Assembly: GCA_019084405.1 (NCBI GenBank)
Contig: JAHRFX010000047.1
Location: 1 to 39,013, forward strand
Reading direction: 5' to 3'
Length of the DNA: 39,013 bases
Origin: Methanobacterium sp.
GTDB lineage: Archaea > Methanobacteriota > Methanobacteria > Methanobacteriales > Methanobacteriaceae
A program made the position numbers and the translations under genes. Below, in pieces: positions 34,692-39,013 of this stretch. Every line of letters starts with the position of its first letter. The first letter of the stretch is position 1. The notes below the pieces were generated by a model. It was not told the origin of the DNA. It was given only the letters and a program-made list of their open reading frames with translations, and searched no databases.

Positions 34692-35846
34692 ATGAATGAA
34701 ACATTATTAATGATTCCCGGACCTACCCGGGTAGCACCCCGAGTATTGAAGGCCATGTCTGAGAATATAGTAAATCATAGAAGCGCTCTTTTTGGTAAAA
34801 TTCTAACTGAAACTACACAGATGATGTCTGATGTATTTAGAACCAGCAATAAATCTTATTTAATCACAGGGTCTGGTACTGCAGCCATGGAAGCCGCAAT
34901 GGCCAATATCATTCAACCAGGAGATAAAATATTAAATGTGGTTGGAGGTAAATTCGGCCAGAGATTCATGCAAATTGTGGATGCTTTTGGTGGTGACTCC
35001 GAATCCATTGAAGTGGAATGGGGAGAGGCAGTAAACCCTCAGGACATAAAAAACTATTTGGATAATAATCAGGACATAAAAGCAGTTACTGTGGTTCACA
35101 ACGAGACTTCAACTGGTGTAGCAAACCCTATAAAAGAAATAGGAAAAATTATGCCGGATTATGATGCATTGTATGTGGTGGATACCGTTTCTTCTTTAGG
35201 TGGAGATGAAGTGGATGTGGATGGATATGGAATTGATATCTGTGTCACTGGGTCTCAAAAATGCTTAGCTGCACCTCCAGGTATGGCGGCCATTACCTTA
35301 AGTGACGATGCCTGGGAAATAGTAGATCAGATCGAGTCTCAGAGTTACTACTTAAATCTGAAAAAGTACCGAAAAAGTGGTAATGCAGAACCTCCTGAAA
35401 CCCCTTATACTCCTTCTGTGTCTTTGATGTATGCTATGCATGAAGCACTCAATGTTATAATGGAAGAAGGTTTAAATCAGAGGATAAAGAGACATCAATT
35501 AGCTGCTAAAGCTACACGAAATGCAATAAAAGCTTTAAATTTGGAATTGTTCCCTAAAGAAGAAGTATCTTCCACCACCGTCACGGCCATCAATATTCCA
35601 GAAGGGGTCACTGATGCCGAGCTACGGGGTACCATGCGTAACAAGTACCATGTGGAACTGGCTGGAGGTCAGGATCACCTCAAAGGAAACATCTTCAGGG
35701 TCGGTCACATGGGTAATATAACCCATAGGGAACTGATAACGACTATATCTGCTTTAGAAATGACATTAAGAGAATTAGGATTTGAAATTGAAATGGGTGA
35801 AGGTGTAGCTTCTGTTGCAGATGTTTATCTGCCAGAAAACCTCTGA
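34692..35846 (+). CDS. Class V aminotransferase (alanine-glyoxylate / serine-pyruvate type)
   Basis: A 384-residue fold-type I PLP enzyme. The N-terminus MIPGPTRVAPRVLKAM is typical of the AGXT family. SGTAAMEAAMANII is the phosphate-binding region, VVHNETSTGV follows, VVDTVSSLGGDEVDVD carries the cofactor-ring Asp, and the Schiff-base lysine is Lys190 in GSQKCLAAPPG. Archaeal members may transaminate alanine, serine or glyoxylate; the true substrate here is not fixed by the sequence. It has its own promoter and ends at a double T-run. Confidence 0.88.
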   Translation: MNETLLMIPGPTRVAPRVLKAMSENIVNHRSALFGKILTETTQMMSDVFRTSNKSYLITGSGTAAMEAAMANIIQPGDKILNVVGGKFGQRFMQIVDAFGGDSESIEVEWGEAVNPQDIKNYLDNNQDIKAVTVVHNETSTGVANPIKEIGKIMPDYDALYVVDTVSSLGGDEVDVDGYGIDICVTGSQKCLAAPPGMAAITLSDDAWEIVDQIESQSYYLNLKKYRKSGNAEPPETPYTPSVSLMYAMHEALNVIMEEGLNQRIKRHQLAAKATRNAIKALNLELFPKEEVSSTTVTAINIPEGVTDAELRGTMRNKYHVELAGGQDHLKGNIFRVGHMGNITHRELITTISALEMTLRELGFEIEMGEGVASVADVYLPENL

Positions 35847-35851
35847 ATTTC

Positions 35852-35874
35852 TTTTTTTAACCTTATTTTTTTTT
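35852..35874 (+). terminator. T-run archaeal terminator
   Basis: Two T-tracts, 35852-35858 (7 T) and 35866-35874 (9 T), directly follow the aminotransferase stop. Archaeal RNA polymerase ends at such tracts without a hairpin. It lies between convergent genes, where termination is expected. Confidence 0.6.
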
Positions 35875-35901
35875 AAATTTAATTAAAAATATTTTTATTG
35901 T

Positions 35902-37512
35902 TCATTCTTGCATTTGTGGGGGTAAGGGAATATTCTCTTTGGGATCAACTATAATTTCAATTAAATAGGGCTTATTAGATTTTATGGCTTTATCAACTGC
36001 ATTAAATACTTCATCTGAAGATTCTACTCTAACAGAATCTATTCCATAAGATTTACCTAACATAACAAAGTCCGGGTTTTCCAGAGCCACCTGAAATGGC
36101 CCCTGATAGAAGGTATCCTGCCATTGACGAATTATTCCCAGGCAGTGATTATTAATAATACATATTACCACGGGTATTTTTTCCTGTTTGATGGTGGCCA
36201 GTTCCTGCAGGGTCATTTGAAACCCACCATCTCCAGTTATAACTACAGTATGTGATTGTGGGCAGGCCAGAAAACACCCTATACTGGCTGGCAATCCATA
36301 ACCCATAGGACCAAATGAACCAGAAAATATGACTGATCCCGGTCTTTTAACTTTTTTTAGAAGAGTAACCCAGGTGGTATGAGAACCCGCATCATTTACA
36401 ATAGTAGAATCACCTGATGCTTTTAAAATTTGTTTAATAGCTTCCTGTGGCTTCAAAGATCCTTTCTGGTTTCCATAATTTAGATTTAAATTCTGAGAAG
36501 GAAGTGAGTTTTTCCTAATTTCACTTAACCAGGCAGAGCTATCTGGAAAATTTAAGGATTTAAACTTATCCAGGACATTTTTAACATCATCCTGAATATT
36601 CACATGGCCTCTTAATACTTTAGAATCAATATTGACATGTATTATTTTAGCATCTTCTATTCCCACCATGGTACGTTCTGATAATCGACAACCCATAGCA
36701 ATTATCAGGTCAGAATTTGCTCCGGCATAATTTGCCCGGGCAGTTCCGCGGGTACCTATCATGCCTAAACCTAAGGTTTCATACTCACTTAAAACACCTC
36801 TGGCCGGGTAAGTAGTTGCTACTGGTATTTTATTATTATTAATAAATCTTCTGAAGGTTTTCAAGGAATGAGACCAGATAATGCCGGATCCTGCAATCAC
36901 TAAAGGTTTTTTACAAGACTCAATAGCATTAACTGCCTGGGGGAAATCATTAAATTCTTTTTCAAGGTTATATTTTACAACCTCTTGTAGTAAACTGTAA
37001 TCTACTTCCTCTTCTAGAACATCTTTAGGGATATTTAAATGTACCGGACCTGTTGGCCCATATTTAAGCATTTTAAGTGCTAATTTAAGTTTTAAAATTG
37101 AATCTGAAGCATTTTCGGCATAGAAACTTTCCAGAGTGATATTTTGGAATATATTGCACAATTCCAGGTCCTGAAAGCCACCTTCACCTTTAAGATAGGT
37201 GGGCACATCTCCGGTAATAACCAGCATAGGCACTGCATCTTTATAGGCAGTAGCAACTCCCATAACCAGGTTTAAAGCTCCAGGACCTGCAGTAGCAATG
37301 CAAACTCCGATTTTGCCCGACGAACGAGCATAACCATCGGCAGCATGAGCTGCAGCCTGTTCGTGTCTTACCAGGATATGATTTATATTTGAAACACGAA
37401 GAGCATCATACAAAGGCAGTACCTGTTCACCAGGGTGGCCAAATATATATTCCACCTGCTCCTCCTGGAGGAGGTGTATGAGAGCAGGACCACATTTGAT
37501 GGGATGGACCAT
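35902..37512 (-). CDS. Acetolactate synthase large-subunit-like ThDP enzyme
   Basis: A 536-residue thiamine-diphosphate enzyme with the three-domain layout of IlvB. The N-terminal Pyr domain has FGHPGEQVLPLYDAL and the catalytic Glu51 in VRHEQAAAHAADGYAR. The central domain has CKKPLVIAGSG. The C-terminal PP domain has SFGPMGYGLPASIG and the ThDP/Mg motif GDGGFQMTLQELATIKQEKIPVVICIINN. No small regulatory subunit (ilvN) or ilvC is adjacent, so it may be a paralogue with another 2-oxoacid reaction such as a decarboxylase or sulfopyruvate-type enzyme. Promoter repeats lie 50-110 bases upstream. A clear TATA element and a very short leader precede the ATG. Confidence 0.82.
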   Translation of the reverse strand: MVHPIKCGPALIHLLQEEQVEYIFGHPGEQVLPLYDALRVSNINHILVRHEQAAAHAADGYARSSGKIGVCIATAGPGALNLVMGVATAYKDAVPMLVITGDVPTYLKGEGGFQDLELCNIFQNITLESFYAENASDSILKLKLALKMLKYGPTGPVHLNIPKDVLEEEVDYSLLQEVVKYNLEKEFNDFPQAVNAIESCKKPLVIAGSGIIWSHSLKTFRRFINNNKIPVATTYPARGVLSEYETLGLGMIGTRGTARANYAGANSDLIIAMGCRLSERTMVGIEDAKIIHVNIDSKVLRGHVNIQDDVKNVLDKFKSLNFPDSSAWLSEIRKNSLPSQNLNLNYGNQKGSLKPQEAIKQILKASGDSTIVNDAGSHTTWVTLLKKVKRPGSVIFSGSFGPMGYGLPASIGCFLACPQSHTVVITGDGGFQMTLQELATIKQEKIPVVICIINNHCLGIIRQWQDTFYQGPFQVALENPDFVMLGKSYGIDSVRVESSDEVFNAVDKAIKSNKPYLIEIIVDPKENIPLPPQMQE

Positions 37513-37545
37513 TTTTTCATTAATTATACTAAAACCCTCTTTTTA

Positions 37546-37622
37546 CACTTTATACCCTAAATTCAATGACTATGCTTCTTATTTATTCTAGTAAATTTCA
37601 ATGATTATGCTTATGTATTCTA
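37546..37622 (-). promoter_or_regulatory. TATA box with tandem operator-like repeats upstream of the IlvB-like gene
   Basis: On the minus strand a TATA element GGGTATAAAGTG (about 37546-37557) lies about 35-45 bases before the start at 37512. Just upstream are two direct repeats, 37597-37622 (26 bases) and 37562-37590 (29 bases). Both begin TAGAATA, contain ATAA and GCATA, and end TCATTGAA. They match at 24 of 26 positions apart from a 3-base insertion, and their like ends are 32-35 bases apart. Position upstream of TATA suits an activator site. Confidence 0.6.
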
Positions 37623-37763
37623 AGTGGATTAAAAATTTTTGCAAAACTTAAACTTCAAAAATCAAATTTCTTAAAGCAGCATTTTAAAAAAAAAATTCAT
37701 TTTAAATCTATTCCATTTACTCATTTAAATAATAGAAAATTATTCAAATATCCACCTACAAAA

Positions 37764-38861
<1,098 letters not shown>

Positions 38862-38862
38862 T

Positions 38863-38895
<33 letters not shown>

Positions 38896-38896
38896 C

Positions 38897-38942
<46 letters not shown>

Positions 38943-39002
38943 CTAAATAATTGTTTGTGTGTGAAATTAAAGTCAGATAACAGGTGAATTTTCACACTAG
39001 AT

Positions 39003-39013
39003 CAGACACCCTG
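39003..39013 (+). repeat. IS right terminal inverted repeat
   Basis: CAGACACCCTG, pairing with 37764-37774. It ends on the last base given, so the flank is unknown. Confidence 0.85.

Overview
The window comes from an AT-rich methanogenic archaeon, most likely a mesophilic member of the Methanobacteriales (Methanobacterium-like). The evidence is a tetrahydromethanopterin pathway enzyme (MptE), a FilR1-type methanogen regulator, archaeal ribosomal protein S3Ae, Orc1/Cdc6, an archaeal ATP-dependent DNA ligase, archaeal-type ApgM, and archaeal signals: GGTGAT/GGAGG Shine-Dalgarno sites, TATA boxes, T-run terminators and frequent TTG starts. From memory, ligase, phosphomutase, the HisC to ApgM block, RtcB/archease, Cdc6-2 and the aminotransferase follow the order in Methanothermobacter thermautotrophicus (about MTH1580 to MTH1601). 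If so, most of the window is conserved chromosome and departures from that order are the interesting part.

Layout. 1-1045: decayed IS5-type transposase, cut by the window start. 1124-4411: FilR1-type regulator, DNA ligase and a membrane-anchored OB-fold protein. 4424-9103: envelope sugar genes (lipid flippase-like protein, dolichol-phosphate-type glycosyltransferase, divergent GT-C-like membrane protein, phosphohexomutase). 9150-9365: a non-coding element with paired hairpins that looks like the two ends of an IS200/IS605 element without its genes. 9379-15387: a tightly coupled four-gene minus-strand cassette (pyruvyltransferase-like protein, fused thioester reductase/acyl-activating enzyme, small ATC-hydrolase-like protein, GMC flavoprotein with a ferredoxin-like Cys motif). 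This is the best candidate for an undescribed pathway.

15496-26715: a long minus-strand run with ThrE exporter, Cys-cluster protein, ASCH-TPR protein, NrdG-type activase, HisC, gamma-carbonic anhydrase-like protein, GlmU-type and GlmM enzymes (UDP-GlcNAc supply), ApgM, DUF92 protein and S3Ae. 27179-29758: NifX-like protein, methyltransferase pseudogene, iron-sulfur flavoprotein and methylthioinosine-type phosphorylase. 29893-33545: RtcB with archease, a 59-residue membrane protein and Orc1/Cdc6. 33634-37512: MptE, class V aminotransferase and an acetolactate-synthase-like enzyme whose promoter carries a tandem repeat. 37764-39013: a complete but frameshifted IS, with an 11-bp terminal inverted repeat ending on the last base of the window.

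No tRNA, rRNA or CRISPR array was seen. Both transposase genes are broken almost only by apparent single-base insertions, while the housekeeping genes between them are intact.
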